Shown here piece by piece: positions 24,580-36,651 of a stretch of DNA of 64,000 bases. The DNA lies in NCBI RefSeq assembly GCF_905147045.1, contig NC_065908.1:7006001-7070000 (forward strand). Reading direction: 5' to 3'. This DNA is from Nymphalis io. Taxonomy: Eukaryota > Arthropoda > Insecta > Lepidoptera > Nymphalidae. A model generated the notes under the pieces. That model ran no database searches. It saw only the letters and a program-made list of their open reading frames with translations, and was not told the origin of the DNA. A program made the translations under genes and the position numbers. The first letter of the stretch is position 1, and each line of letters opens with the position of its first letter.

Positions 24580-24720
24580 GGTGCACTATCTGTTCCCTCA
24601 CACTCACAGTCCGGTGGACGGTAATCCGATACGACCGGGGAAGTGATCATGCGTTCGATCAACGGTTTTTATAACTCAACTCTGTTACTGAGAATTTCTT
24701 GAGTCTGTGGCATCGGGGTC
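24580..24720 (-). repeat. Rep-D: diverged fragment
   Basis: CCCTCACACTCACAGTCC and GGTAATCCGATACGACCGG match Rep-D in reverse, as in 3660-3850. Confidence 0.45.
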
Positions 24721-24984
24721 ACCAGTTATGGTATACTATCCTGTGTGTGTTATATAAAATTTATATGGACCTTTGTGTGAGTATCATATACCTAAATACT
24801 CGGTCAAATAAAACCACCATTCCACGTTATCATAAGACAATAACCCAGCGATTTGAAATCAGGACGTCTTTGCGGCCGAAAGTAAAAGCATTATAGTAGT
24901 GTTACAACATAATCCTGTAATAAATGTGAATACTGTTATAAATGTGAATTTGAATTTGTTTATTTATCAAGTCTTAAATACTCA

Positions 24985-25747
24985 ACTGATCATCATGGGC
25001 ATGTATGTAGTCAGGGGTGCAAAAAAGGAAGAAGCCGTTCAGCACGTTCGCTGCGACCTTAGTCCAAGGGATTACATCGAGGCTGTTATAAAAACAGCTT
25101 CACGGAAACTCGGAGTTCTGAACAAGGTGCGGCGCTTTTTCACGCCACAACAACTGTGCCTGCTGTACAAAACACAGGTACGGTCTTGCGTGGAATATTG
25201 CTCGCACCTTTGGGATGGCTCCGCTAAGTACCTACTTGAGGCCTTGGACCGGTTGCAGCGACGTGCCGTACGCATTATTGGCGACGTAAAGGTCACAAAC
25301 ACCCTTGAACCTTTACAATTGCGTCGTGAGATAGCAGCACTGAGCGCTTTCTACCGACTGTATCACGGCGAGTGCTCTGAGGAATTATTCTCTCTAATTC
25401 CTGCTTCCCCCTTCCTTCTTAAGTCCACGCGGGCTGGTTCTCGATGTCACCGCCTAACTGTGACATCAATTCCATCGCGAACAAAGAAATTTGGCAACTC
25501 CTTTCTTTGTCGCACTTCCAAAAAATGGAATTCCTTACCAGCTCACGTATTCCCCTCCTCTTACAACCCGGGTTCCTTCAAACGAGGCGTGAAGAGGCAT
25601 CTTGCGGGCCGGCAAGGCGAAGGCGGCTAGTGCAGAACGTTTTTCCCGTCTGTACTGGCCGTCGTCGCGTTTGGACTCTACTACCACTTACCATCAGGTG
25701 GAGTAGAGTCATTTGCCCTCCCGGCGATATAAAAAAAAAAAAAAAAA
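24985..25747 (+). mobile_element. Rep-C: CR1-like LINE, 3' end with C-terminal reverse transcriptase frame
   Basis: A 5'-truncated non-LTR retrotransposon. The open frame to 25630 encodes the C-terminal part of a LINE reverse transcriptase protein: LYKTQVRSCVEYCSHLW and LQRRAVRIIGD are the thumb/connection motifs common to CR1/Jockey-like enzymes, followed by a basic tail. No palm catalytic YxDD is present, so it is not functional alone. The 3' UTR has CCACTTACCATCAGGTGG and ends in an A-rich tail. In the usual gene-calling frame the start at 24899 is host sequence, not an element start. Confidence 0.85.
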
Positions 25748-26524
25748 AGCCGCCAAGCTGCGGGCGAAAACATGTATAATTGTACACTTGTCATGTCTAT
25801 AATTACGTTAAATCGTGTCGTATAAAAGCATTATACCTGAATTCCTGTACACAATATCAAAGAATCCTCTGTCTGAGGTAATATTACCTTGCGTGCTGAT
25901 AATTGGTCCTCCGATGGCGTTATTAATCACACTTCCCTTGCACAATTTATGTTTAATATACATTTAATTTTATGTTGCTGGTGTTAAATATGGTAAAAAC
26001 TATGGATAGTATGTGTAATGTTTATTAACGTGTTTATGACATGCAATTGTACTCATATTATAAATGCGAAAGTTAATTTGTTTGTCTAAACCTTAAAATA
26101 TATCCAATAAAATTATTATTTTTTTAATTATGCTTGTCAGTATTAATACTTTAATTTTATTGAAATGGCTATCACTTGGCTATGAGTATGTTAAATATAA
26201 GACTCAGATAATAATAAAATAGTCAACGTTATTTGATACATAAGTATATTTATATTAAGTAAATACATAGGATTAACAATAGACAAACTTATCTTAGTCG
26301 CAAAATAAAAATACAACCTCAACCTCTATAAACAATTCACTAAGCGCTTTACTGGTAGCTTAGCAATATAAACAGTCTAAGAACTGGATTACGAAAAGCT
26401 AAAACGTTGACCAATAAAGACGTCTCGTGGCAAGAGACAAGTGGGTAGATAAAAAAACAGAGTGTCTCGCTCGAATAAAAGAAAATGTAGTGAAATGCTC
26501 CTTTAATTAGGATTCATTGCTTGT
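25748..26524. other. No recognisable gene
   Basis: AT-rich sequence between Rep-C and Rep-E. Confidence 0.5.
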
Positions 26525-26712
26525 CACGGTAGCATGCGAAAGCGATCCCGTGGCGCTCCTTGTCAAGACGGAAAGGGTACCGCTGGTTTTTTAGTGGATA
26601 TTCCGATGTTCGGGGCGCACTCGGCGCCTTGGACACCGGCGAGCCCCACATACCCCCCCCACTGTTCCCGTGGGGGAAACGCGTAACGCGTCTTTCCAGC
26701 GAAAAAAAAAGG
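26525..26712 (+). repeat. Rep-E: GC-rich 180-bp interspersed element
   Basis: From GTCACGGTAGCATGCGAAAG, through CCCGTGGCGCTCC, GGAAAGGGTACCGCTGG, TTCCGATGTTCGGGGCGC and a C8-9 run, to AAACGCGTAACGCGTCTTTCC and an A9 tail. The A-rich end suggests a retroposon, probably the 3' end of a larger LINE that I cannot name. Two relatives lie at 47510 and 51988. Confidence 0.75.
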
Positions 26713-26970
26713 ATTCATTGCCTCTTTGTACGCATTGCAGTCTGTGATGTTTGAAACAACATCGTGCTGTGTCCTGTCCTGTTACTTTGTAATGACAGGC
26801 GGCTCCGATGCTCGTCTAACCAGACCGAACTACCGTTAGCATAGCGCAAACCGTGTATGCCACTTGCACTACAGCCAAGCACGAAATGTTCAATAACTCA
26901 TGTTTAATGCATATTTATATAAATTTATGTTGATATCATATTATAGATACTATTATTGAATCTTAAAGTA

Positions 26971-27034
26971 ACGTGTAAATGTCCCACTGTTGGGACGGTG
27001 GATTCAAGTGCTCTAACCACTAGGCCATCTCGGG
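26971..27034 (-). repeat. Rep-A: two ends only, middle deleted
   Basis: GTAAATGTCCCACTGTTGGGA (tail) is joined directly to GTGGATTCAAGTGCTCTAACC and ACTAGGCCATCTCGG (head). Most of the body has been lost. Confidence 0.6.
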
Positions 27035-27082
27035 TCTGAGTCTTAAAGATATAAATTATTTTTTCTTCTTTTGAATATTAGC

Positions 27083-27420
27083 TTCTCTCTAATTCCTTCA
27101 TAAGTCTACGCGTGCTGGCTCTCGATGTCACCGCCTAACTGTGATATCAAATCCATCGCGCACAAAGAAATTTGGCAACTCCTTTATTTGTCGCACTTCC
27201 AAAAAATGGAATTCCTTACCAGCTAACGTGTTTCCCTCCTCTTACAACCCGGGTTCCTGCAAACGAGGTGTGAAGAGGCATCTTGGGGGCCCGCAAGGCG
27301 GGGGTGGCTAGTGCAGAACATTCTTCCCGACTATACTGGCCGTCGTCGCGTTTGGACTCTACTACCACTTACCATCAGGTGGAGTTGAGTCATTTGCCCT
27401 CCCGGCAAATATACAAAAAT
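27083..27420 (+). mobile_element. Rep-C: shorter, more diverged LINE copy
   Basis: Begins CTTCTCTCTAATTCC and continues through the basic C-terminal coding block to CCACTTACCATCAGGTGG and CTCCCGGCAAATATAC. It has frame-breaking differences and a shorter 5' end than the other copies. Confidence 0.82.
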
Positions 27421-28412
27421 TAAAAATAATTATTTTAACATTCCACATATGTAAGTCATATAATCGAATCCAGCTTACTGGTTGAGTGATAACTAGAACG
27501 CTACCGAATGCAGCGTATGTATGTCTGTGACGTAACTTGTAATTAAAAGAAATAATAGCACTGGCGCCGTGCCAGTCTAAAACTACATGTATTCAAAGGG
27601 CTCGCCTCAATACACGTCTAAAAATAAACTTCTCTACGCTTCCTCTAAAACAGATATCTTAATTAATGCATCGCTCGCATAGTTGATTCGTTGATTTATA
27701 CGTAACAGATACTTCGTGTATGGGACAGTTTGTATATAATATTGCGTAATCGCAAGTACGGAGGAATCAGTATAGTTATATTATAATAATAGATTCCTTT
27801 ATACGAGAATTATTTCGTATGGCACTTGTGTTGTAAATGCAAATGAACTTGAAATAAAATGTGAACGTCAGTGGACGCCCGGCACTTGTGAAACATTGAA
27901 ATTTATGGCTATAAAAATAATAATTATAATTGAATATATTTTTCTTATTATTATAATAACATATTATTTATAATAACATTACACTAGATAGTAAAGAGCG
28001 TTATCTCGTTTGCCGTTACGGCATACGAACCGGTCTTATCCTCAAGTAATTACTGATATTGTACAAAAATAAGAAGAAAATAACATTGTACTACTTTCTA
28101 TCACTAACTAAACACCTGCGATGAATAATGAACATCTTCAAATTTCTACTGAGCACGCGACATTCTAACGTAATTTCAATACAATAAATCTTTGAAATTC
28201 AATAAACAAATTCTATAAATTCCAATTTAGTTATCGGAATGTAATTCGACCGAAGGTAATATTTTATCTTGAAAAATGTTGCAACATTCTCGACAACCAT
28301 TACAACTTTAGTGCTTTTATTATTTTTATTTTATTAAAGGTAGGTTTGTTGTTGTTTATTGGATGAATTTTCAGGTCATAATCAATATTATTTTTGCTGT
28401 AAAATATTAAAA
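27421..28412. other. No recognisable gene
   Basis: AT-rich sequence; nothing seen. Confidence 0.5.
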
Positions 28413-28545
28413 ATGACAGCCTGTAAATGTGTATCTGTTGAGCTAAGGAACTCCTTGAAAAGGTTTGGAACTCATTCCACTACGCTGTTCTGTACAATAC
28501 AATTTTCTTACGATGTTCACCTCAATGTTGATAAATCTATATAAT
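28413..28545 (-). repeat. Rep-A: diverged tail-half copy
   Basis: Contains ACAGCCTGTAAATGT, GAGCTAAGGA, AAAGGTTTGGAACTCATTCC and ACTACGCTGTTC in Rep-A order. It overlaps short open frames that have no coding meaning. Confidence 0.6.
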
Positions 28546-28634
28546 GTATGTTTTTTTAAACCTATGTTTAGATACAAACAATACAGACAAATAAGATATT
28601 GTAGTTTCTGATATGTATACTTCGAATATCTGTA

Positions 28635-28893
28635 TTTTTTTATAGAATAGGAAGGTGGGCGAGCATATGGGCCACCTGATGCTAAGTGGTCACCAACGCC
28701 CATAGACATTGGCATTGTAAGAAATGTTAACCATCGCTTACATCACCAATGCGCCACCAACCTTGGAAACTAAGATGTTATGTCCCTTGTGCCTGTAATT
28801 ACACTGGCTCACTCACCCCTCAAACTGAAACACAACAATGCCAAGTACTGCTGTTTTGCGGTAGAATATCTGATACATAGCTCTACCACTAGT
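28635..28893 (-). repeat. Rep-B: copy with 5' internal deletion
   Basis: The + strand runs from T7ATAGAATAGGAAGGTGG to GATACATAGCTCTACCACTAG. The segment between the GTAGAATATCTGAT block and the 5' end is deleted. Confidence 0.78.
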
Positions 28894-29012
28894 GTGTACC
28901 ATTACGTACTAATAATATTACGTAGTAATTGATTGCGATTTCATAGGTGAATTGTTCATATATATCTTGTTTTTATCACATTCTAAAAAAGAAAACGAGT
29001 GAACTGGACAAA

Positions 29013-29068
29013 AATAATTGAACAAATATTGGTAATAAAGACTGGCCAATATTTGTTCAATCATTATT
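29013..29068. repeat. Inverted repeat, about 20-bp arms
   Basis: AATAATTGAACAAATATTGG (29013-29032) is matched by its complement from 29046 to about 29068 with one inserted base, around a 13-base spacer. It is AT-rich and may be a small foldback element. Confidence 0.6.
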
Positions 29069-29778
29069 CCAAATATTTGATTATGTATTTTGCACAAATA
29101 ACCAAAAACAATTGAAAAATATATCGAAATCAAAATAATGAAAGAAGAAACGGTTAATACAGAACCTGTCAGCATAACAAAAACAATTTTTGTTAATGAT
29201 CAAGGCTAATAATCCTGATAATATTATTTAGATTGCTTCATCGCATTCGGATGAGCTTAGGTAGGTGTTCCCTTGGGCATTTCTGACAAGGACCTGACAT
29301 GCGTAAGCCTGGATCTTAGTGATATAATGCTTGTTGTTGGCTATGTAACTAAATGTGCGATTATGTTGTGTAGGATTGCGCTGACGTTTAATTTGAAGTA
29401 AAGGAATGGTTTGCTATTAATATTAGCCTGGATCTTGTGTCCATCTGATTCATGTGCGGTTTCTTTGTTTCAACTAAAGCTTTATGGTACAAAGTTATGT
29501 TAAAATTGTCGATCTACATTACTAGGCGTGTTATAGGCCTGATAGAGTATTGATGAAGGTTCTTAGCTCCTCTCATTAGCTTATTGTTATTAATATTTCT
29601 CTCCTGTAGGTACAAATATAAAGTTTTATTATATTGTCGTCGTTTTTTTTTCTTTAATTATTTTATATTTTCTCAAAAAAAGACTTAATATTTCTATCTA
29701 TAATCATATAGAAATAAAACCGGTTATGTTGTGTAATATTGGTTATGTAATCAACTTTTGGGGTACTTTACAAACTTT
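29069..29778. other. No recognisable gene
   Basis: Moderately AT-rich, with old-repeat-like text near 29230-29520 that I could not assign. Confidence 0.4.
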
Positions 29779-29850
29779 TACTGGTGGTAGAGCTTTGTGC
29801 AAGCTCGTCTGGGTAGGTACCACCCACTCATCAGATATTCTACCACCAAC
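29779..29850 (+). repeat. Rep-B: 5' end only
   Basis: About 70 bp of the 5' end (ACTGGTGGTAGAGCTTTGTG to CATCAGATATTCTACC) without any 3' part. Target-primed insertion normally loses 5' ends, so a 3'-less copy implies a later deletion. Confidence 0.7.
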
Positions 29851-30236
29851 CAGCTATAATATAGAATAGTTTGTATCTTGTGTTGCTGAAAGCACTACAA
29901 AAAAGTAAGGAATTAATAAATAATAATAATCTCCTCAAAAAAATCTACTCCCAAACTCCATAGTTTTTCTTTATACATTTTTTCGATATCAAAATCCTTA
30001 ATTTATTTTGTTAAATTAATATGAACGTTACTTCGGTGTGTATAACAATCTAGATAATAATAACGTACGAAGTAAAACGATTATTAATTTGTCAATTATG
30101 TCAAAAGCACTCGCTGCAGTGGATTGAACAAGTACATTACGTCATCATCACGCAACACGTTATGTTCTGCGCTGGACGGCCACTGATTATGGTTATCCTT
30201 TGTTTATTTAATAAAATATATTTCTGTTGTTACGAT

Positions 30237-30530
30237 TTTTTTTTTTTATAGAATAGGAAGGCGGACGAGCATATGGGCCACCTGATGGTAAGTGGTCACC
30301 AACGCTCTTAGACATTGGCATTGTAAGAAATGTCAACCATCGCTTACATATCCAATGCGCCACCAACCTTGGGAACTAAGATTTTATGTCCCTTGTGTCT
30401 GTAATTACACTGGCTCACTCACCCTTCAAACCGGAACACAAAAATATCAAGTATTGCTGTTTTGCGGTAGAATATCTGATGAGTGGGTGGTACCTACCCA
30501 GACGAGCTTGCACAAAGCCCTACCACCAGT
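30237..30530 (-). repeat. Rep-B: full-length copy
   Basis: The + strand starts T10ATAGAATAGGAAGGCGG and ends AAGCCCTACCACCAGT. High similarity to 11584-11878. Confidence 0.86.
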
Positions 30531-30779
30531 AACGATAAAATGTTTACTTAAATGTCCACATTTAAAATAATCGCTGCAATTCATGAATCGCATGAATATT
30601 ATGAATTTATGGTATTAATTCTAGTTACAGCGATTAACGCTGCATAATATCCAGGAACAATAAAAGCTCGGGATATTGAGTCCCGTTTCTAGACAGAAAC
30701 TTCTCCTTTTAAGGAGCTGACTGCTTTAGAGCGGGTCGATTGATTTACCTACATGTGATAGGCAGTCAATTTCATTCGA

Positions 30780-30930
30780 CAGAAACGGATTTCCTTACGA
30801 TATTTTCGAACACCACCGAACACGCGATGAATTATATATTCAAATAAGAATATGTTAAGTCAATTATGCTTGCTCGAACTCGAGCTTATGTTTCCACGTG
30901 TATGTATTCAATCCACTAGGCCTTCTGACT
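30780..30930 (-). repeat. Possible old Rep-A relative
   Basis: Shares TTTCCTTACGATATTTTCG, CACGCGATGAATTATA and a CTTGCTCGAACTCGAGC segment with the Rep-A order, but is highly diverged. Confidence 0.35.
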
Positions 30931-32264
30931 TTGTAAAAGTTATTTTTATTGGTTATTTTTAGACATAATTTCATCTCGATTTTTGTAATAATTAATTCCC
31001 AATTATGAGATGGAAACCTTACTTATTGTACTTCATCCCGCGTAGCGGAGCTCGGGAGGCAATTAATAAAGTAGAATTTATTGGGCAATACAATGAACGG
31101 TGTTTATGGCTTCAGTTATTATATGAAATTGCTCTCGTCGGTCGTGACTCGTGACCACACAAAAGCCCGTGAACCTCTTTTTAGCGTTAGCTAATGAATT
31201 TTCGATCAGCGCAATATTTCATAGCAACGTTGAAAAATTATTTTGATTAGAAAGTACAAACGTGGAGAGGGGCGGGTATCAAGAAAAAAAATTCCTGTGT
31301 CCATATTGATGTTCCAGCTTGTTTCATACCTCAAAACGGTTAAATGTTTAACTTTGTCTGTCTGTTATGCTTAGCCTTGAAAGCATAACAGACAAAGTTA
31401 CTTTCGCATTTATAATATTAGTATAGATGATTGAAGACATTGAAATTGATTATTATATGTGTAGAAACACTTGTATTAGTGATACAGTGGCCTGCGATCT
31501 ATTAAAACGACTGAATATGCGGTTCGCTCGTGAGTCGGTTGTTCAATTTCCGCTCTCGTCAGACTTCTTTCAATCTTTGTCTCCCTCATTGTACTGCAGG
31601 CATATTATTCTGGTATGAATCGTAAGTAGGCCGTTTTAACAGATACCATAAACAGTGTTTGTACTGCAGTTGTAGACATTTTATGATCCAACATATGGAT
31701 GTGAGGATAATCCAACAAAAAATAAACGTATACTTATCGTATGACAAGTTAAAAGACCTTAAAAAATTGTAGATGTCATTATACGTATTACCATATTAAT
31801 GGCAGTAAGGTATAAAAGTACAACGACTACGATTCATAAAATTGATCTAATGGAGGTTACGCGGCTCGCTCTATTATAATTTCAGAGTCAGGGTGAGCCA
31901 AACTGGCTCAGTGTGGAACTGGGTCAGAGTAGGGTTGTTATGCGGAGAGAAATATGAAGTCAGTTCGAAGCACCAATTTTCTCACTAATACAACGTAATG
32001 CATAAATGGGTACCTTTATTAAAAGCAATTGCTTTGTTGTTGTATATTTTATGGGAAAATGATTCTTTTTTTTCAGCTGATAAAAATATTGCAATAAGCT
32101 TTATTAATTATATTATTATAATGTACACAATTCATGTATATTAACATGACTGCAATTGAGCATGCATGCAGGTTAATTAAACGTCAAATAGGTTTTAGCC
32201 TAGAAGAGCCGCCTATTATATTTGTATAATATACTTTTGAATATACTAGTTTCCGACTGTAGCT
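30931..32264. other. No recognisable gene; one Rep-F fragment
   Basis: A Rep-F-type tail lies at about 31310-31427 (see the inverted repeat at 31350). The frame at 31427-31618 begins in its tail and is not recognised. Confidence 0.4.
31350..31399. repeat. Inverted repeat, 19-bp arms
   Basis: AACTTTGTCTG...TTATGCTT on the left and AAGCATAACAGACAAAGTT on the right; the left arm has an extra TCTG duplication. It lies inside a Rep-F fragment, whose normal single tail motif (AACAGACAAAG) is here inverted, so two tails in opposite orientation may have joined. Confidence 0.6.
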
Positions 32265-32437
32265 TCGCCCGCGTGTTAAAGGTGTTAGGTACCCTTTATA
32301 TTTTTCTATAGGTCTGACTACATTTTGACTAAATTTGGCATACATTTTGTAGCAAAATTTTATAATAATCGGTTGAGCGAAGACGTCACACGTAACAAAA
32401 AATTTCACTTTCGTATTTATATCATTAGTAAGGATGT
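32265..32437 (+). repeat. Rep-F copy
   Basis: GTGTTAGGTACCCTTTATA, ATAATCGGTTGAGCG, CACACGTAACAAA and CACTTTCGTATTTATATC. Confidence 0.55.
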
Positions 32438-32689
32438 AAAAACAGTGCCCTATTGGATTAACTATCAACGCTAAGTTTAAGCTATATCACATAGCGAATT
32501 GAAATATGAAGAAGATATGATATATAGATACGTAACGTTTAACGTCATCAAATCAATCTACGTCGAAATTAGACCGAACTAGTTAATAATAATAATAACT
32601 GACCAGAAAATAAGTACGAAATCTATTACGGTAAATGTGTTTTTTTATATTTGGCAACCCTATCAGCTAACTGTGCCGAACTTATCGAT

Positions 32690-32825
32690 TTTGTACGCCG
32701 CCAATAAGTGAAATGTGTAAAGGCCGTAAAATTGTTGTAGCCGTCAACCGTGCTGCCGCGCGCCTTTCTCGTTCAACTGCTGCTCGTTACGCTGCCGCGC
32801 TGCTGTTTGGCGCTACGTCATAAAT
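32690..32825. other. GC-rich patch with repeated GCTGCCGCGC
   Basis: GCTGCCGCGC occurs twice about 42 bp apart, together with CTGCTGCTCG and CTACGTCATAA. No open frame of interest. Possible regulatory or unassigned repeat sequence. Confidence 0.3.
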
Positions 32826-33533
32826 TCAAACATGTTAATTTGTCAAATAACAACGATTAAACTCTCAAACTGAATAAGTATAATAAAGCACAGTTTTTTC
32901 AAGGAAATCGAAGCATGTTTAATTAGATTATGACAGAATATACTTATCCTGCCTTGTAAATTGTCACTACTTCTGCGGTTATACGCTAAACGTCAATGAT
33001 ATTTTTATATCTTTCTATCTGCGTATAAAAAAACACTCCGACGATTTGATGTAATAATCATTAAAAATTATATTTATTGAATATTATCTAAACTGTAACA
33101 GACATTTTACTATCACAAAAAATATGAAACATATAAAGGTACTTTATAGCCTATGTCCGCACTCAAAATATAAACTGGCATATTGTTTAACAGCAAAAAA
33201 CAAACGAGCGAAAAATGCTTGTCTCGTTATAATGTTAGTATGGTTTCTATTTCGTAGTGGTGGTGGTAGAAGACGTTGGACTATTTGTTCGTCAGACTCT
33301 GTACTCTTCAGAATATAGTTTATACAAAACTGAAAATCTGATTATTTAAGTTAATTTTAATTACTATTATCTATTTAAGGGTTGCATTACATAAACATGC
33401 GAGAATTGAAATAGATCTATTCTGTAAGTGGCTGTTCTGACACCCATTTACAGAAACCACAATTTATTTTGATAACATGATGATATAGAAAAAGTCATAC
33501 CAAATTAATAAAAAAAAAAAAAAATCACCTTAT

Positions 33534-33595
33534 ATTATTTTAAATAAACTGGATTTAAATTGTTTTAAATTTAAATCCATATTATTTAAAATAAT
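33534..33595. repeat. AT-rich inverted repeat, 28-bp arms
   Basis: Arms 33534-33561 and 33568-33595 are complementary except for two adjacent positions, with a six-base loop. The core GGATTTAAATT / AATTTAAATCC is exact. It is preceded by an A14 run at 33511-33524. It could be a foldback element or a remnant of a MITE; there is no coding content. Confidence 0.65.
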
Positions 33596-34984
33596 CACGA
33601 CTTACGGTTGTTTTTTAATTCAGGAAAGATTTTTTTTAATTTTTTAATTAATAGTAGTCTTTTTTCGTAAAAATTAGTTTGAAATTTCGATAATTATTAT
33701 ATGTTATAGAGAAAATTGGCAAAACTTGGCTCTTAATAAATTTTTACAGCTACTAAAACATAAAGCAGCCATTACTGTAACTTTAACTATTCATAAGCCG
33801 ACTCTGACCTTTGGTTTTCTGAAATCATCAATAAACTAGAATAATATCGCTTTATTGACGTCATGCTGTATCATTGCGTGCTTAAAGTCATTAGATACTT
33901 ACAGCTTATTTTGTTAAATCGATAGTTACTTCAAAAATATGTCTCAAGATTTCTTAAAATATATTATCTTTGTACAAAAAATGTTACAACTTCTCTTATA
34001 TTACATAAGAAGGAATATAAATTTAGATGTTTGAAATTTATTAAATTTCTACCTTCATTTTTAATAGCTTAAATTACGTTAAATTTAAAACGTAATTAAT
34101 TAATAATGTGTATTTTATCATCAACTAGAGTGCGATTTAATTATCTTCAAGGCTAATCAAATCTGACACACTTTAAATTTCCCCCAACAAATAAATTTCG
34201 ACACAAATATTGTTGGCCGACTTGCTGACTTTCAAGGGCCTTAGTTGGTCCCATGGGGATTCGTTCAGAGAAATGTTGGAAAATATATTACGTCGTAATC
34301 ATCGGGTGAATTATTAGTTCCGAAAAACAGGAATCGGGTCAATAGGTGTTAAGACGCGCCTTGATTTACGACGGCACAAAACGCCTCGAGATACCATATA
34401 TTTGGTACTTATTTCTCATTAGGTGAATCATTCGCAGACTTCGATATTTTCTGCTATTTATATCAGTACGTAGTTCTTGTTATAAATGATAAAAGTATAT
34501 TTTTATGGTCACTTATTATATAATATAAATTAATGTCCTTAAAATAGCTATTCTGGATCTTCTTCGATATTTTAATTTTATATAAGAAGCTTTAGTTTAC
34601 GATTCAATGCAGCTTTCATTTGCCATGAAACGTGATTATCTAGTCGCGTGCACAACTCGAAGAGTCTTTTGTTATCGCCCATATCCAGGAATGGAAGGAA
34701 TAGCTCCGATGAATAGGGCTTTTGCATTGCAAAAGATGAAATCTAATTATCTTGATAAAATACTTCGAAGTTATATAAAACCACAAGAGAAAACCACCAA
34801 AACGTATAGAATAACATTCATAAATCGGTATTTCCCTTAAGAAACATTTTATCATTATGAATTGTATTGAATATGGGCTTTTAAATTAGATGCTTATATA
34901 TACCAAATTAGCTCTTTTCGGAATTTCGACTCAAAACACGAGTCAGTTATTCAGAAGTTTCTTGATTTTATGTTTGGAGACGCG

Positions 34985-35009
34985 ACCGCTGGCTCTCTGC
35001 CAGCGACGT
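34985..35009. repeat. Small perfect hairpin CGCTGGC/GCCAGCG
   Basis: A 7-bp perfect GC stem, CGCTGGC-TCTCT-GCCAGCG, within a locally GC-richer stretch. Too short for a strong interpretation. Confidence 0.4.
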
Positions 35010-36640
35010 GCATTGCCGAACTTTGTACGCTTTAGATAATTCAGCGGACACGGACTTATTTCTCACATCTGTTGTAGTCACGTTGACAACAGCTGTATTC
35101 ATTTGAAAACCTCTAACTAATACGTCTAATGTTTTGTGTGTGGTTTCGGTAGAATGGAATATGCGCCACTACTACTGCGCTAACAATCAAACATGTAAAT
35201 GCCAGAACCACATGCATGTTGGTAGGAAACCACCATCACAATAATTTCCAAGAAGATTTGGTATCCGGTTTTCTGTCTGCAAATTCGATACCGCTTTTAT
35301 TCACTAAGTCGACACTTATTATATGGAATAAGGGTAAAATTGTTAATTTATTTATTTAGTGTACAGGAAACAAACAGTGAAATAATTACAATAAAATAAA
35401 AAAATATAAAACAATTCATAAACCAAAACAGTTTCCATTTATAAATTAATCATAAGTAATTACAAAACAAGACATTTTTTATATTTAATAGGTGCATGAA
35501 ATTATATAATTCATTTATATAATTTAATTTAATATAAATTTAATTTTTAAATCAAGAAAACATAATTTAATAATAAATAATCAATTTATAATTAATTAAT
35601 TAAAAATGCATGAGTAAATTAAGGCTCTTGAGAGTATAATATTTCTTTTACTTGCAGTTTGAATTTTTTAAGGGAGAGATGAAATATATCACATTCAATA
35701 AATGTTTTATTGTACTGTTTAGATGATCTATTAATAAATGCATTTGCTGCTAATTAGTTCAATTAATGATACTTATGATATAAAAAGTTCTCTCGAAATA
35801 ATATATTGAATCATATAAAAAGATAACGGATCGGTAATGTTATTACAAAACTATTCACATAAAACACATAACAAATGTTCTAATAATATACAAGGGATCC
35901 TGCTTTTACAAATATTTTATACAATATGCCAACAATAGAATGGAGTGTATTTCTGTTCACCGTCAATATTTTTTTACCTTTGTTATCACCGTCATTGTCA
36001 ACAGTTACGTGGTTGTTATCGGAAGTGAAGCGTTTTCCTCTTCCTCAAACTGTTATCTCAAGGTGTTTTACTAATTTTTTTTTAAATATGCAAATATGTT
36101 AATACTGAGACAAATTTTATCATGTTTGTATCATTAGCACTTGTATTAAGTGATACAATTATATTTAAATCAGAGGTCGTGCGTGATAACTATGTTTTTA
36201 TTTTTTGTTTAATTTTGGAACAGATATTGTAAAAATAATTACGTGTTCAGATATTATAAAAACATACAAAAATCGAGTATTAATATCTTTAAGAGTTGTT
36301 TCAAAATATATTAAAATTGTGTATGCGTTTACTTACAAGTGTATTTTGATAAATACTAAAAATTACAAACATTTTTTTATTTCTAGCGTTTACAGGTTCT
36401 ACTGATTGTATCAGATTTAGCATGTTAAGTGTATTTTTACGCGGAACTGATACGACGTCTGACCTCGATAGCCCTTTATGGAAACCAGTTACAAATTTTA
36501 TTAGAATTATTTTCCTATTTATCTTTAATTCTAACTTATATTATAGCGATAGTGAGTTTGTTTACTTATTACGCTTTCATGACAAATAATCTAAACGATC
36601 ATCATGTTGCAAATACGGTATCAGGGGTACAGAAAACTAG

Positions 36641-36651
36641 CCCCCCCCCCC
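36641..36651. repeat. C11 homopolymer
   Basis: Eleven consecutive C, rare in this AT-rich sequence and likely variable in length. Confidence 0.8.

Noticed and set aside
24899..25630. Longest open frame in the window as a host gene
   Set aside because: Its C-terminal 200 residues are LINE reverse-transcriptase sequence that recurs at 19962, 27083 and 61250, and it ends in a LINE 3' UTR with a poly(A) tail.
36641..36651. C11 run as a functional G-quadruplex
   Set aside because: A single uninterrupted run is more simply a slippage-prone homopolymer.
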